A model generated the notes under the pieces. The model worked only from the letters and a program-made list of their open reading frames with translations. It searched no databases and was not told the origin of the DNA. A stretch of DNA of 64,000 bases, taken from the NCBI RefSeq assembly GCF_036898465.1, contig NZ_JARUMJ010000001.1, forward strand, positions 2,790,001 to 2,854,000, in the 5' to 3' direction. This DNA comes from Streptomyces sp. B21-105. Lineage in GTDB: Bacteria > Actinomycetota > Actinomycetes > Streptomycetales > Streptomycetaceae. A program made the translations under genes and the position numbers. Of the stretch, positions 51,236 to 60,875 are shown one piece after another (position 1 is the stretch's first letter; each line of letters begins with the position of its first letter).

Positions 51236-52828
51236 CTACGACGTGGTGCGGGCCGGCTCCTCCTCCTCGGCTTCGGCGGGCGCGCCCTTCGGGCGGCCCG
51301 GCAGGAACGCGGCGACGACGGCCGCGCCCACGAGCGCCACTGAGGCCCCGCACAGGGCGGTGACGTGCATGGCGTGCAGGAAGGCGTCGTCGGCGGGGCC
51401 GACCAGCTCCCTGCCCCGGTCGCCGAGGCGCGCGGCGACCCCCAGCGTGGCCTCGATCGACTCGCCCGCCGTGTGGCGCAGCCCCTCCGGCACCGCGCCC
51501 AGGCTGCCTTCGATCCCGTCGCGGTACGACGCCGACAGCACCGAGCCGAGGACGGCGATGCCGAGCGCGCCGCCGACCTGGCGGAAGGTGTTGCTCAGCG
51601 CGGAGGCCGAGCCGGCCTTCTCGCGGGGCAGGGCCTGCATGATGACCACGCTGGTCGGGGTCATGATGTGGGCCATTCCGGCGCCCATGCAGAAGAAGAC
51701 GACCTCCAGCACCCAGATCGGGGTGTCCGCCTCCAGCAGGGCGAACGCCGCCAGTGTCGCGGTGAGCAGGAGCATGGCCGCCGTGGTCGTGGCCCTGACC
51801 CCTATGCGGTCCACGACGAGCCGGGCGCGCGGCGCGAAGATCAGCTGGGCGGCGGCCAGCGGCAGCAGCAGCAGGCCGGTCTGCAGCGGCGTGTAGCCGC
51901 GCACGCTCTGGGTGTAGAAGACCGAGAAGAACGTCACGCCCATCAGCGCGAAGAAGACGAGCGCGATGACGGAGATCGCGGCCGAGAACACCTTGTTCCG
52001 GAAGTACCCGACGTCGACGGAGGGATGGTCGCTGCGCTTCTCGAACACCACGAACGCGGCGAGGACCGCCAGTCCGGACCCTATGGTCACGAGCACGGTC
52101 GGGTCGGTGAAGTCGGCCAGTTCGCCGCCCTTGATGATGCCGTAGACGAGCAGGACGAGGCCGACGACCGACAGGGCGACGCCGACGGGGTCGAGGCGGC
52201 CGGGGTTCGGGTCGCGGGACTCGGGCACCAGCCACAGCATCAGCCCGAACGCGAGCAGCACGATGGGCACGTTGATGAGGAACACCGAGCCCCACCAGAA
52301 GTGCGCGAGGAGCAGACCGCCGGTGATCGGCCCGATCGCGATGGCGAGCCCGACGCCGCCCGCCCAGATGCCGATCGCCTTGGGCTGCTCGTCGCGCTCG
52401 AAGACGTTCATCAGGACGGCGAGGGTGGCGGGCATCACGAAGGCGGCGCCGAGGGCCATCAGCGCGCGGAAGGCGATGAGCTGGGCGGGCGTGCCCGACT
52501 CGGCCGCGAGCGCGGAGCCGATGCCGAACACGGCGAGCCCGCCGAGCAGGACCTTCTTGCGGCCGACGCGGTCGCCGAGGAGTCCCGCGGAGAACAGCAG
52601 TCCCGCGAAGACGAGCGTGTAGGCGTTGATCGCCCACTCCAGCTCGCTCTGGGTGGCGCCGAGGCCGGTCGGGGCGGGCGTCGAGATCGTCTTGATCGCG
52701 ACGTTCAGGATCGAGTTGTCGAGCACCACGATCAGCAGGCTCAGCATCAGGACGCCGAGAATCGCCCAACGACGCCGGTGCACCGCTTCCGGTATCCGCG
52801 GAGCGGCGGGGACGGCAGGAGTAGTCAT
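51236..52828 (-). CDS. MFS drug-efflux pump, EmrB/QacA (DHA2) type
   Basis: A 530-aa transporter with 14 predicted helices. Motif A-like [20 protein letters not shown] lies near residue 76 and motif D1-type [17 protein letters not shown] near the first helix. EmrB/QacA pumps export drugs and dyes by proton exchange. The ATG at 52828 (MTTPAV) is chosen on conservation; one at 52840 would add four residues. The TetR repressor lies 95 bp downstream; the operator lies just upstream at 52845-52876. Confidence 0.88.
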   Translation of the reverse strand: MTTPAVPAAPRIPEAVHRRRWAILGVLMLSLLIVVLDNSILNVAIKTISTPAPTGLGATQSELEWAINAYTLVFAGLLFSAGLLGDRVGRKKVLLGGLAVFGIGSALAAESGTPAQLIAFRALMALGAAFVMPATLAVLMNVFERDEQPKAIGIWAGGVGLAIAIGPITGGLLLAHFWWGSVFLINVPIVLLAFGLMLWLVPESRDPNPGRLDPVGVALSVVGLVLLVYGIIKGGELADFTDPTVLVTIGSGLAVLAAFVVFEKRSDHPSVDVGYFRNKVFSAAISVIALVFFALMGVTFFSVFYTQSVRGYTPLQTGLLLLPLAAAQLIFAPRARLVVDRIGVRATTTAAMLLLTATLAAFALLEADTPIWVLEVVFFCMGAGMAHIMTPTSVVIMQALPREKAGSASALSNTFRQVGGALGIAVLGSVLSASYRDGIEGSLGAVPEGLRHTAGESIEATLGVAARLGDRGRELVGPADDAFLHAMHVTALCGASVALVGAAVVAAFLPGRPKGAPAEAEEEEPARTTS

Positions 52829-52844
52829 GGCGACGAGCATAGGC

Positions 52845-52876
52845 GTTTCCGATACGGAACCGTCTCGTATCGGAAA
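52845..52876 (-). promoter_or_regulatory. TetR-type operator of the DHA2 pump
   Basis: A perfect 11-base inverted repeat, TTTCCGATACG and CGTATCGGAAA, separated by 10 bases, 17 bp upstream of the transporter start. Size and position are typical of a TetR-family repressor site for the neighbouring regulator. Confidence 0.75.
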
Positions 52877-53008
52877 GATGGAGCGTGTTTCTTACTGAGG
52901 CTTTACCCACAGGGGGCGCTCTGGCTCTCGCCCGGGCGAAGTGCCACCATGGGCAGTGGTCCGGGGACGCCGTGAGGGCGCCTCGAGATGACGTTAGGAG
53001 CCGTTGCC

Positions 53009-53884
53009 ATGACGCAGCTCTCGGCTGCCCGGAATGCCCCGCAGAAGCCCACCGACGGCAGCAACGCGCTGTACGGGGGCAAGGGCACCCGCCGTATCAC
53101 CGTGCGCGACATCGCCCTCGCCAAGGAGCGCGGCGAGAAGTGGCCCATGCTGACCGCGTACGACGCGATGACCGCGTCCGTCTTCGACGAGGCCGGGATC
53201 CCGGTGATGCTCGTCGGCGACTCGGCGGGCAACTGCCACCTCGGGTACGAGACGACCGTTCCCGTCACCCTCGACGAGATGACCATGCTGTCCGCGGCGG
53301 TCGTGCGGGGCACCTCCCGCGCGCTGATCGTCGGCGACCTGCCCTTCGGCTCCTACCAGGAGGGTCCGGTGCAGGCGCTGCGCTCGGCGACGCGCCTGGT
53401 GAAGGAGGCCGGGGTCGGGGCCGTGAAGCTGGAGGGCGGCGAGCGCTCGCACCGCCAGATCGAGCTCCTCGTCGAGTCCGGCATCCCGGTCATGGCGCAC
53501 ATCGGCCTGACCCCGCAGTCCGTGAACGCGATGGGTTACCGCGTGCAGGGGCGCGGCGAGGAGGCGGCCCAGCAGCTGCTGCGGGACGCCAAGGCCGTGC
53601 AGGACGCGGGCGCGTTCGCGGTGGTGCTGGAACTGGTCCCTGCGGAGCTGGCGTCCGAGGTCACACGAGTGCTGCACATCCCGACCGTGGGCATCGGCGC
53701 CGGCCCGGAGACGGACGCCCAGGTGCTGGTGTGGACCGACATGCTCGGGCTGACCGGGGGCCGGGTGCCGAAGTTCGTCAAGCAGTACGCGAACCTGCGT
53801 GAGGTCATGGGCGGCGCGGCGAAGGCGTTCGCCGAGGACGTCGTCGGCGGAACGTTCCCGCAGGACGAGCACAGCGTCCACTGA
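53009..53884 (+). CDS. panB: 3-methyl-2-oxobutanoate hydroxymethyltransferase (pantothenate synthesis)
   Basis: A 291-aa TIM-barrel enzyme that moves a hydroxymethyl group from methylenetetrahydrofolate to 2-oxoisovalerate, giving ketopantoate, the first step of pantothenate and CoA synthesis. Visible: RDIALAKERGEKWPMLTAYD, MLVGDSAGNCHLGY (Mg-binding Asp), VKLEGGERSH, AHIGLTPQSV and TVGIGAGPETDAQVLVWTD. The ATG at 53009 follows TTAGGAG; an earlier ATG at 52988 is less likely. The length is normal. It is transcribed alone, followed by the tandem-repeat region. Confidence 0.95.
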   Translation: MTQLSAARNAPQKPTDGSNALYGGKGTRRITVRDIALAKERGEKWPMLTAYDAMTASVFDEAGIPVMLVGDSAGNCHLGYETTVPVTLDEMTMLSAAVVRGTSRALIVGDLPFGSYQEGPVQALRSATRLVKEAGVGAVKLEGGERSHRQIELLVESGIPVMAHIGLTPQSVNAMGYRVQGRGEEAAQQLLRDAKAVQDAGAFAVVLELVPAELASEVTRVLHIPTVGIGAGPETDAQVLVWTDMLGLTGGRVPKFVKQYANLREVMGGAAKAFAEDVVGGTFPQDEHSVH

Positions 53885-53980
53885 GCCGGCCGCGTCGGCA
53901 GGGCGGGCGGGCTCCGACAGGGCGGGTGCCGGCCTGATCGGGGTGGCAGTCCCACGGACCCGTCCGCGCGGCCGGGTCCG

Positions 53981-54230
53981 CTGGCCGGGTCCGCAGGTCC
54001 GGTCCGCTGGCCGGGTCCGCAGGTCCGGTCCGCTGGCCGGGTCCGCAGGTCCGATCCGCTGGCCGGGTCCGCAGGTCCGGTCCGCTGGCCGGGTCCGCAG
54101 GTCCGATCCGCTGGCCGGGTCCGCAGGTCCGATCCGCTGGCCGGGTCCGCAGGTCCGATCCGCTGGCCGGGTCCGCAGGTCCGATCCGCTGGCCGGGTCC
54201 GCAGGTCCGATCCGCTGGCCGGGTCGGCAG
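53981..54230. repeat. 26-bp tandem repeat array, about 9.6 copies
   Basis: Nine full copies and one partial copy of a 26-bp unit that starts ctggccgggtccgcaggtcc and ends ggtccg or gatccg. The ending alternates g, g, a, g and then is a in the last five copies, so the array probably grew by slippage from its right side. The period is not a multiple of three and no start codon is near, so it is not coding. It lies in the gap 53885-54463 between panB and the ABC genes. Confidence 0.9.
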
Positions 54231-54463
54231 GGCGAGGCTGGCCGTCGGCGCACGGCGGCCGGGGCAGTGGGCGCGCGCTGTGGGTTGGGCGGTGCCGGCC
54301 GTGCGCCGGCCCGGTGTCGGCGGACCGTCGGAGTTCCCGTCTCACTTCCCGTCGGAGGTCTGTCGGACGTCTGTCGGAGTTCCGTCGGTGGTCTGCCGGA
54401 GCCGGTGGGACGCTGTCGGCGCCGTGTCGGGGGTCTGTCGGCGACCGTTGACATGGTTCTGGC
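54231..54463. other. Upstream region of the drrAB-like operon with degenerate repeats
   Basis: No gene is seen. Imperfect words of the form gtcgga-n-ttccgtc and ggtctgtcggc recur between 54325 and 54445, leading up to the ABC ATPase gene. TTGACA at 54448 is too close to the start to be a normal -35 box. Confidence 0.45.
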
Positions 54464-55492
54464 ATGACGCGAATCGACAACAACCCCAGCGACGCGGGCA
54501 GCGCCGTGACCGTCCGGGGGCTGGTCAAGCACTACGGCGCGACCAAGGCGCTGGACGGCGTCGACCTGGACGTGCGCGAGGGCACCGTGATGGGGGTCCT
54601 CGGGCCGAACGGCGCCGGGAAGACCACCCTCGTCCGTATCCTGTCCACCCTGCTGGCCGCCGACCGCGGCCGGGCGACCGTCGCCGGCTACGACGTCGCG
54701 GCCCAGCCCCGGCAGCTGCGCCGGGTGATCGGCCTCACCGGTCAGTACGCCTCCGTCGACGAGAAGCTCCCCGGGTGGGAGAACCTGTACCTCATCGGCC
54801 GGCTGCTCGACCTGCCCCGCAAGGACGCCCGGGCCCGCGCCGACGAGCTGCTGGAGCGCTTCTCCCTCACCGAGGCCGCCAGGCGGCCCGTGGCCACCTA
54901 CTCCGGCGGCATGCGGCGGCGGCTCGACCTCGCCGCGTCGATGATCGGACGGCCGAGCGTGCTGTTCCTCGACGAGCCCACCACGGGGCTGGACCCCCGC
55001 ACCCGCAACGAGGTGTGGACCGAGGTCAAGTCCATGGTCGGGGACGGCGTGACCGTCCTGCTGACCACCCAGTACATGGAGGAAGCCGAGCAGCTCGCCT
55101 CCGAGCTGACCGTCGTCGACCGGGGCAAGGTCATCGCGGGCGGCGGCATCGACGAGCTGAAGGCCCGGGTCGGCGGCCGCACCCTGCGGATCCGGCCCGC
55201 CGACCCGCTCCAGCTGCGACCGCTGGCGAGCCGGCTCGACGAGCTCGGCATCACCGGCCTCGCCGCCACCGTCGTGGACGCCGAACGCGGTTCGGTCCTG
55301 GTGCCGGTGCTGAGCGACGAACAGCTGACCGCCGTCATCGGCGCGGTCAGCGCCCGCGGCATCACCCTCGCCTCCCTCACCACCGAACTGCCCAGCCTGG
55401 ACGAGGTGTTCCTCTCCCTCACCGGCCACCGCGCCGGCTCCTCCCTCATCGACGCCACGCCCACCGAGACCCGCGAGGAGGTCGCCGTATGA
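54464..55492 (+). CDS. DrrA-like daunorubicin-family ABC exporter ATPase
   Basis: A 342-aa ATPase. Walker A is VLGPNGAGKTTLVRIL (about 45-60), the signature YSGGMRRRLDLA (about 146-157) and Walker B VLFLDEPTTGLDP (about 167-179), with a C-terminal domain of the DrrA/CcmA type ending EVAV. Together with the permease that starts at its stop (ATGA overlap), it forms a two-gene exporter of the DrrAB class used for antibiotic or drug efflux. The substrate is unknown and no antibiotic cluster is present. Confidence 0.9.
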   Translation: MTRIDNNPSDAGSAVTVRGLVKHYGATKALDGVDLDVREGTVMGVLGPNGAGKTTLVRILSTLLAADRGRATVAGYDVAAQPRQLRRVIGLTGQYASVDEKLPGWENLYLIGRLLDLPRKDARARADELLERFSLTEAARRPVATYSGGMRRRLDLAASMIGRPSVLFLDEPTTGLDPRTRNEVWTEVKSMVGDGVTVLLTTQYMEEAEQLASELTVVDRGKVIAGGGIDELKARVGGRTLRIRPADPLQLRPLASRLDELGITGLAATVVDAERGSVLVPVLSDEQLTAVIGAVSARGITLASLTTELPSLDEVFLSLTGHRAGSSLIDATPTETREEVAV

Positions 55493-56307
55493 GCGCGGCC
55501 ACGATCGACTTCAGCACGGCCGCCGACAAGCGCATCCCGCTGCGCAGCCACCTGCGGCACACCGGCGCGCTCATCCGCCGCAACCTGCTGTGGATCCGGC
55601 AGGACCCGGAGTCGATGTTCGACGCCGTCCTCTTCCCGGTGATCTTCACGCTGCTCTTCGTGTACGTCTTCGGCGGCTCCATCGGGCAGTCGCTGGGCGG
55701 CGGTCAGGAGGCGTACGTGCAGTACGTCATTCCCGGGCTGCTGGCCATGATGGGGATGAACATGGCGCAGGGCGTGGGCACCGGCTTCAACACGGACTTC
55801 AACTCCGGTGTCATGGACCGCTTCCGGTCGCTGCCCATCGGGCGGGGCTCGGTGCTCTTCGCCAAGATCGTCGTGGAGCTGATGCGCATGCTGGTCGCGT
55901 GCGCGATCCTCATGGTGGTGGCCGTCCTGGTGGGCTTCGACATCACCCACTGGCCCGGTCTCTTCGCCGCCGTCGGGCTGGCCACGGTGTTCGGCTCGGC
56001 CCTGATGTGGGTGTTCCTCACGCTCGGCGTGATCATGAAGAACGCGCAGTCCGTGCAGGCGATGGGCTTCCTGGTGCTGATGCCGCTGCAGTTCGGCTCG
56101 TCGATCTTCGCGCCGACCCGGTCGATGCCGGGCTGGCTGCAGAACTTCACCGCCTACAACCCGCTGTCCGCGCTCGCCGACGCGGCGCGCGGGCTCATGG
56201 TGGGCGGTCCGGTCGCGCACGGCCTGTGGGTGACGCTCGCCTGGTCGGCGGGGCTCACCGCGGTGATGGCGCCGGTCGCGATCCACAAGTTCCGCACCAA
56301 GACCTGA
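55489..56307 (+). CDS. DrrB-like ABC exporter permease
   Basis: A 272-aa ABC-2-type permease with six predicted helices and the typical cytoplasmic opening RHTGALIRRNLLWIRQDPES. GVMDRFRSLPIGRGSVLFAK is the conserved loop following the second helix, and the end carries the FAPTRSMPGWLQNFTAYNPL block found before the last helix of DrrB proteins. The start overlaps the ATPase stop by four bases, so the two proteins are made in equal amounts. Drug efflux is inferred from family. Confidence 0.9.
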   Translation: MSAATIDFSTAADKRIPLRSHLRHTGALIRRNLLWIRQDPESMFDAVLFPVIFTLLFVYVFGGSIGQSLGGGQEAYVQYVIPGLLAMMGMNMAQGVGTGFNTDFNSGVMDRFRSLPIGRGSVLFAKIVVELMRMLVACAILMVVAVLVGFDITHWPGLFAAVGLATVFGSALMWVFLTLGVIMKNAQSVQAMGFLVLMPLQFGSSIFAPTRSMPGWLQNFTAYNPLSALADAARGLMVGGPVAHGLWVTLAWSAGLTAVMAPVAIHKFRTKT

Positions 56308-56338
56308 GCCGCGGGCGGCCCGGGGTGGCCCGGACTCG

Positions 56339-59300
56339 TCACACCAGGGCGGTGGCCTCCTCGTAGGAGAGGCCGCCGCCCTCGGCGTACGCCCGCTCGA
56401 AACGTTCGTCGCCGAGCACGGCGCGGGTGCGGCTCAGGGCGAGTTCACGGGCCTCGCGCTCCAGGCGCGGCGGGACGTGGCGCGGCGGCAGCAGGGCGGC
56501 GGCGGCCCCGAGGCAGCGGGCGCCGGCGTCCGCGCCTGCGTCCGCGCCGGGTTCCGCGCCGCCGTCCAGGCCGCTGAGGGCGGTCGCGGCGATGCACAGG
56601 TAGAAGGAGCGCAGGTGCGGGGCGACGGCCTGGGACACCGGATCGGTCGCCCGGCCGAGGGCGGACCTGATCACGGGCAGCGCCTGCTCGTACTGCCCGT
56701 CGACCACCTCCAGCCAGGCCTCCGCGCCCAGGATGAACGCGTCGAAGACCGCGAAGTGCCCGAAGGTGAAGCATTCGCGGAGCCGCCGGAGTTGTTCGCG
56801 CCCCTCGGTGATGCGCCCGACCGAGCCGAGCCAGCCGGCCAGGAAGAGGTGGGCCGCGGGAACTGCCTCGTTGCCGCCGTGCGCCGGCCCGTCGATCACC
56901 TCGCGCAGCAGGCGCTCACCCTGCTCCTCGTCGCCCGCCTCCAGCAGCACGCTGCCCAGCCTGGCGCCGAGGACCGCCGACTGGGCGCGGGCGCCGAGCT
57001 GTTCGGCGTGCGTCCTGGCGCCCACGTAGTCGTCGGCGGCGCGGCGGTAGTCGCCCAGCCGCTCATGGGCCTCCGCGCGCGCGGACAGGGCTTCCGCGGC
57101 GCCCCACACGTCGCCGAGACGGCGGAAGATCTCCAGGGCCTCGTCCGCGTCGCGGAAGGCGTTGCCGGCCCAGTCGGCCCGGTTGGCGAGAATGTTGGCG
57201 CGCATCTGCAGGCAGGACGCGAGCTCCCACTCGTAACCGGGCGTCCGGCGGCAGGTGTCCACGTTGGCGTCGACGATGGTGCGCATGCGGCCCGTGTCAC
57301 CGGTCAGCACCACGGCGAAGAACCAGAGCAGGCCGGGCGCGCGGCAGGTCTGCGGGAGACCGGGCTCGTAGGCCTGCGCGATCAGGGCCAGTTTGCGCTG
57401 TGCCGCCGGGGTCTGCCAGAGATCCAACTGGTTCTCCATGCAGGCGAGATGGGCCAGATGGACGCCGCGCCGGGCCTCCAGGAGGGTCTCGCCGGTGAGC
57501 GGCGGCGGGGAGTCGGTGCAGGGCTTCCACACCGGGGCGGCCCGGCGCAGGGGCTCGGCGAAGGGGTCGGGACCAAGGGCCATGACCTCGGCGCACCAGA
57601 CTCCGGCCTCGAGGCGCAGGTCCCGCATCTGCCAGTACCAGACGAGGGACAGCGTCAGGCTGAGCGCCTCCTGCTCGTCGCGGGCGTCGACCGCGCGGCG
57701 CAGCGCGGTGCGCAGGTTCTCGTACTCCAGCTGGATGCGTTCGGCGGCCTCGCGCTGACCGGGGCCGCGCAGCAACGGCTCGTTGGCGCGGGCGAGTTCG
57801 CGGTAGTACGTCAGATGCGCGCGCTCGGCGGCGGCCCGTCCGCCCGACTCGTCCAGCCGCTCGGCCGCGTACTCGGCGACCGTCTCGAGCAGCCGGTAGC
57901 GCATGTCCCCGCCCGGCGTCGGGGCGGCGACGACGAGGGACTTGTCGACCAGCGAGGCGAGGGTGTCGAGGGGGTCACGGGGCGTGCGGAGCGCGTGGGG
58001 GTCGCGGGGGGCGTGCGGGGCGCGGGACGGCCGGCCCGCGCGGGCGTCCCGCACGTCGCCGCGGCCGCCGTCCTCCTCGGCACCGCCCGCCTCGCCGCCC
58101 ACGGCTGTGGCTCCGTCGCCACCGGGAGTGGCGCCGCACACGGCCTCCACGGCGGCGAGGTCGCAGCCGCGCGCGAAGACCGACAGCCGGGCCAGGACGT
58201 CGCGTTCGTCCTCGTCGAGCAGGTCCCAGGACCAGTCGACGACGGCCCGCAGGGTCTGCTGACGCGGCAGCACCGTGCGGCTGCCGGAGGTGAGGAGGCG
58301 GAAGCGGTCGTCGAGCCGGTCGGCGACCTGGCGTGGCGTCAGCATGCGCAACCGGGCGGCGGCCAGCTCGAGGGCGAGGGGCAGACCGTCCAGACGCCGG
58401 CAGATCTCGGCGCAGGCCTCGGGGTCGTCCTCGGTGCGAAAGCCCGGCCGGGCGGCCGCGCCCCGGTCGGCGAGCAGCCGCAGGGCGACCGGCTCGGGCA
58501 GCGGATCCAGCGGCCGCAGCCTCTCGCCGGGCACGCCGAGCGGCTCACGGCTGGTGGCCAGCACCGTCACCCGCGGGCAGCGCGCCAGCAGTTCCTCGAC
58601 GAGCCTGGCGGCCGCCTCCACCACGTGCTCGCAGTTGTCGAGCACGATCAGCATGCGGCGCCGGGCGCAGTGCTCGACCAGGCGCTCCACGGGGTCGCCA
58701 TGGCGTTCGGCGGCGGCCCGCAGTTCCTCGGCGCCGGCGCCGTACAGCACGGTCTCGCGGGCTCCCACGGCGGTGAGGACGGCCTGCGGCACGGCGTCCG
58801 GGTCGGCGACGGGCGCGAGTTCGGCCAGCCACACGCCGTCGCTCGCGATGTCCCGTACGGTTTCGGCGGCCTCCTGCGACAACCGTGTCTTGCCGGCACC
58901 CCCGGGCCCGAGCAGGGTGACGAGCCGCGCGCCGGCCAGGTCCTCCCGGATGGCCGCGATGTCGTCCTCCCGGCCGACGAAGGAGGTGAGCCGGGCCCGA
59001 AGATTGCCGGGCCGCGCGGGCGGGACGACGGACCCGGCGGCGGCCGGACCCGGCGACTGCGGGGTGAGTGACTCTGCGCGCGAGGACCGCGGCTCAGGGG
59101 CAGGCGACTTCGCGTGCGGGATCCGCGGGGTGAGTGACTCCGCGTGCGGGGACCGCGGACCGGGGTCGAGCAACTCCGCGTGGAGTGCGCGGAGTTCGGG
59201 GCCGGGGTCGGCGCCGAGCCGGTCGGCCAGCAGTCGGCGCACCTCGTCGTAGGCGACCAGCGCCTGGGCGGTGCGGCCCGCGTCGCGCAGGGCGCGCAGG

Positions 59301-59887
59301 CGCAGGGCCTGGAGGGGCTCGTCCAGGGGGTGCGCGTCGCACAGGACGGTGAGTTCGGGCACCGACTGCCCGGCCTGGCCCTGGGCGAGCGCGGCGGTGT
59401 GGCGGGCGCGCAGCGCGTCGAGCCGGCGGGCCTCCCAGCGGGCGGCCTCGGCGGTCCGGTCGGGCAGGTCGGCGAGGGCTGGACCCTGCCAGAGGGCGAG
59501 CGCGTCGTCCAGGAGGACGGCCGCCTTGGCCGGGTCGCCGTCGGCGAGGGCGCGGACGCCGTCGGCGGTCAGCCGCTCGAAACGGTGCAGGTCGACGTCG
59601 TCAGGGGCGGCGGCCAGCCGGTAGCCGCCCTCGGCGGAGTCGATCGCGTGCGCCCCGAGGGCCCGGCGCAGCCGGCCGACCAGCGCCTGCAGCGCGCCCG
59701 GCGCGTCGGCGGGCGGGTCACCCGCCCACACCTCCTCCACCAGCAGCCCCGCGGGAAAGCTGCGGCCGGCCCGCAGGGCCAGCACGGTGAGCAGCGCGCG
59801 CAGCCGCGCTCCGCCGACGGCGACGGAACTTCCGTCCGGACGGAGTGCCTGGGTGGTGCCGAGGATGCGATAGCGCACGGGGTTCAT
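56339..59887 (-). CDS. SARP-family regulator with NB-ARC ATPase and TPR domains (AfsR/SCO2259-like)
   Basis: An 1182-aa large SARP. The N-terminal OmpR-type DNA-binding domain (about 1-95; LRALLTVLALRAGRSFPAGL) and bacterial transcriptional activation domain (about 100-245; LYDEVRRLLADRLG-type, ending DPGPELRALHAELL) are followed by an Arg/Pro/Ser/Thr linker. Next is an NB-ARC ATPase with Walker A LLGPGGAGKTRLSQEA (about 327-341) and LIVLDNCEHVVEA (Walker B-like). The last 400 residues hold TPR repeats. This AfsR layout activates secondary-metabolism genes. It sits alone, convergent to drrAB and divergent to the S2P gene; targets unknown. Confidence 0.88.
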   Translation of the reverse strand: MNPVRYRILGTTQALRPDGSSVAVGGARLRALLTVLALRAGRSFPAGLLVEEVWAGDPPADAPGALQALVGRLRRALGAHAIDSAEGGYRLAAAPDDVDLHRFERLTADGVRALADGDPAKAAVLLDDALALWQGPALADLPDRTAEAARWEARRLDALRARHTAALAQGQAGQSVPELTVLCDAHPLDEPLQALRLRALRDAGRTAQALVAYDEVRRLLADRLGADPGPELRALHAELLDPGPRSPHAESLTPRIPHAKSPAPEPRSSRAESLTPQSPGPAAAGSVVPPARPGNLRARLTSFVGREDDIAAIREDLAGARLVTLLGPGGAGKTRLSQEAAETVRDIASDGVWLAELAPVADPDAVPQAVLTAVGARETVLYGAGAEELRAAAERHGDPVERLVEHCARRRMLIVLDNCEHVVEAAARLVEELLARCPRVTVLATSREPLGVPGERLRPLDPLPEPVALRLLADRGAAARPGFRTEDDPEACAEICRRLDGLPLALELAAARLRMLTPRQVADRLDDRFRLLTSGSRTVLPRQQTLRAVVDWSWDLLDEDERDVLARLSVFARGCDLAAVEAVCGATPGGDGATAVGGEAGGAEEDGGRGDVRDARAGRPSRAPHAPRDPHALRTPRDPLDTLASLVDKSLVVAAPTPGGDMRYRLLETVAEYAAERLDESGGRAAAERAHLTYYRELARANEPLLRGPGQREAAERIQLEYENLRTALRRAVDARDEQEALSLTLSLVWYWQMRDLRLEAGVWCAEVMALGPDPFAEPLRRAAPVWKPCTDSPPPLTGETLLEARRGVHLAHLACMENQLDLWQTPAAQRKLALIAQAYEPGLPQTCRAPGLLWFFAVVLTGDTGRMRTIVDANVDTCRRTPGYEWELASCLQMRANILANRADWAGNAFRDADEALEIFRRLGDVWGAAEALSARAEAHERLGDYRRAADDYVGARTHAEQLGARAQSAVLGARLGSVLLEAGDEEQGERLLREVIDGPAHGGNEAVPAAHLFLAGWLGSVGRITEGREQLRRLRECFTFGHFAVFDAFILGAEAWLEVVDGQYEQALPVIRSALGRATDPVSQAVAPHLRSFYLCIAATALSGLDGGAEPGADAGADAGARCLGAAAALLPPRHVPPRLEREARELALSRTRAVLGDERFERAYAEGGGLSYEEATALV

Positions 59888-60074
59888 TCTCTCCGGTGGG
59901 ATCGTGGTCGGTCACGGGGTTCCGTCGGGGTGGCGCGAGCGGCCGCCGCGCGGCAGGGCGGCCGCACCGGAACCGAAGGCGTGGACGGGACGTTTCTCCT
60001 GTACGCCACGTCCGGGTACGGTCGGGCAGTTCCACCCGCGCGTGCCGGACGCGCGAACCGATCCAGGGGGCTCC

Positions 60075-60875
60075 ATGACCACCGCCACCTCCCGCCGCAG
60101 CGAGCGGCGGGTCAGTCCCGTCTTCCTGGGGATCCTGGCCGTCACCGCGGTCACGGGCTGGGCCACCTGGACCGGGTTCGCCGAGCTGCCGGGCCTGGCG
60201 GTGTTCCTGTTCGTGACGGCGGCGTGGATCGTGTCGCTGTGTCTGCACGAGTACGCGCACGCCCGTACCGCTCTGCACAGCGGGGACATCTCGGTCGGCG
60301 CGAAGGGGTACCTGACGCTCAACCCGCTGAAGTACACGCACGCCCTGCTCAGCATCGTGCTGCCGGTCATCTTCGTGATCATGGGCGGGATCGGTCTGCC
60401 GGGCGGCGCCGTCTTCATCGAGCGCGGGCGGATCCGCGGGCGGTGGCGGCACAGCCTGATCTCGGCGGCGGGTCCGCTGACCAACGTGCTGTTCGCGGTG
60501 GTGTGCACGGCGCCCTTCTGGCTGGACGCGCTGGACGGGGTGCCGGCCGACTTCCGGTACGCGCTCGGTTTCCTCGCCCTGCTCCAGGTCACGGCGGCGA
60601 TCCTGAACTTCCTGCCGGTGCCGGGGCTGGACGGCTACGGGGTGATCGAGCCCTGGCTGTCGTACAACGTGAAGCGGCAGGTGGAGCCGTTCGCGCCGTT
60701 CGGGCTGCTGTTCGTGTTCGCGCTGCTGTGGGTGCCGGCGGTGAACGGCGTGTTCTTCGACATGATCGACGCGGTGCTGCGCGCCCTCGGGATCAGCGAC
60801 TTCGACACATACTGCGGTCAGTCGCTGTACCGCTTCTGGCAGGGCACGAACGACTACTGCGCGGTCAGCCCGTGA
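60075..60875 (+). CDS. Site-2-protease-like membrane metalloprotease (M50)
   Basis: A 266-aa protein with about six membrane helices. The M50 motif HEYAH is at residues 58-62 in SLCLHEYAHARTAL, and LDGYGVIEP (about 192-200) supplies the NPDG-like second motif with its metal Asp. Site-2 proteases cut membrane-spanning regulators such as anti-sigma factors or lipid-bound proteins. The start at 60075 gives MTTATSRRSER with AGGGGG upstream. The 3' end overlaps the convergent small membrane gene by 11 bp. The substrate is unknown. Confidence 0.8.
   Translation: MTTATSRRSERRVSPVFLGILAVTAVTGWATWTGFAELPGLAVFLFVTAAWIVSLCLHEYAHARTALHSGDISVGAKGYLTLNPLKYTHALLSIVLPVIFVIMGGIGLPGGAVFIERGRIRGRWRHSLISAAGPLTNVLFAVVCTAPFWLDALDGVPADFRYALGFLALLQVTAAILNFLPVPGLDGYGVIEPWLSYNVKRQVEPFAPFGLLFVFALLWVPAVNGVFFDMIDAVLRALGISDFDTYCGQSLYRFWQGTNDYCAVSP

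Noticed and set aside
50514..52910. A single 798-codon leftward frame running through the TetR gene and the DHA2 pump.
   Set aside because: Only its last 208 codons make a TetR protein; the rest is an off-frame shadow of the transporter, so no fusion is supported.
53981..54230. The 26-bp repeat array looked at first like a CRISPR array.
   Set aside because: Copies are directly adjacent with no unique spacers, and there are no cas genes.
54448..54453. TTGACA before the ABC ATPase gene as a -35 box.
   Set aside because: Only 10 bp separate it from the start codon, leaving no room for a -10 box and transcription start.
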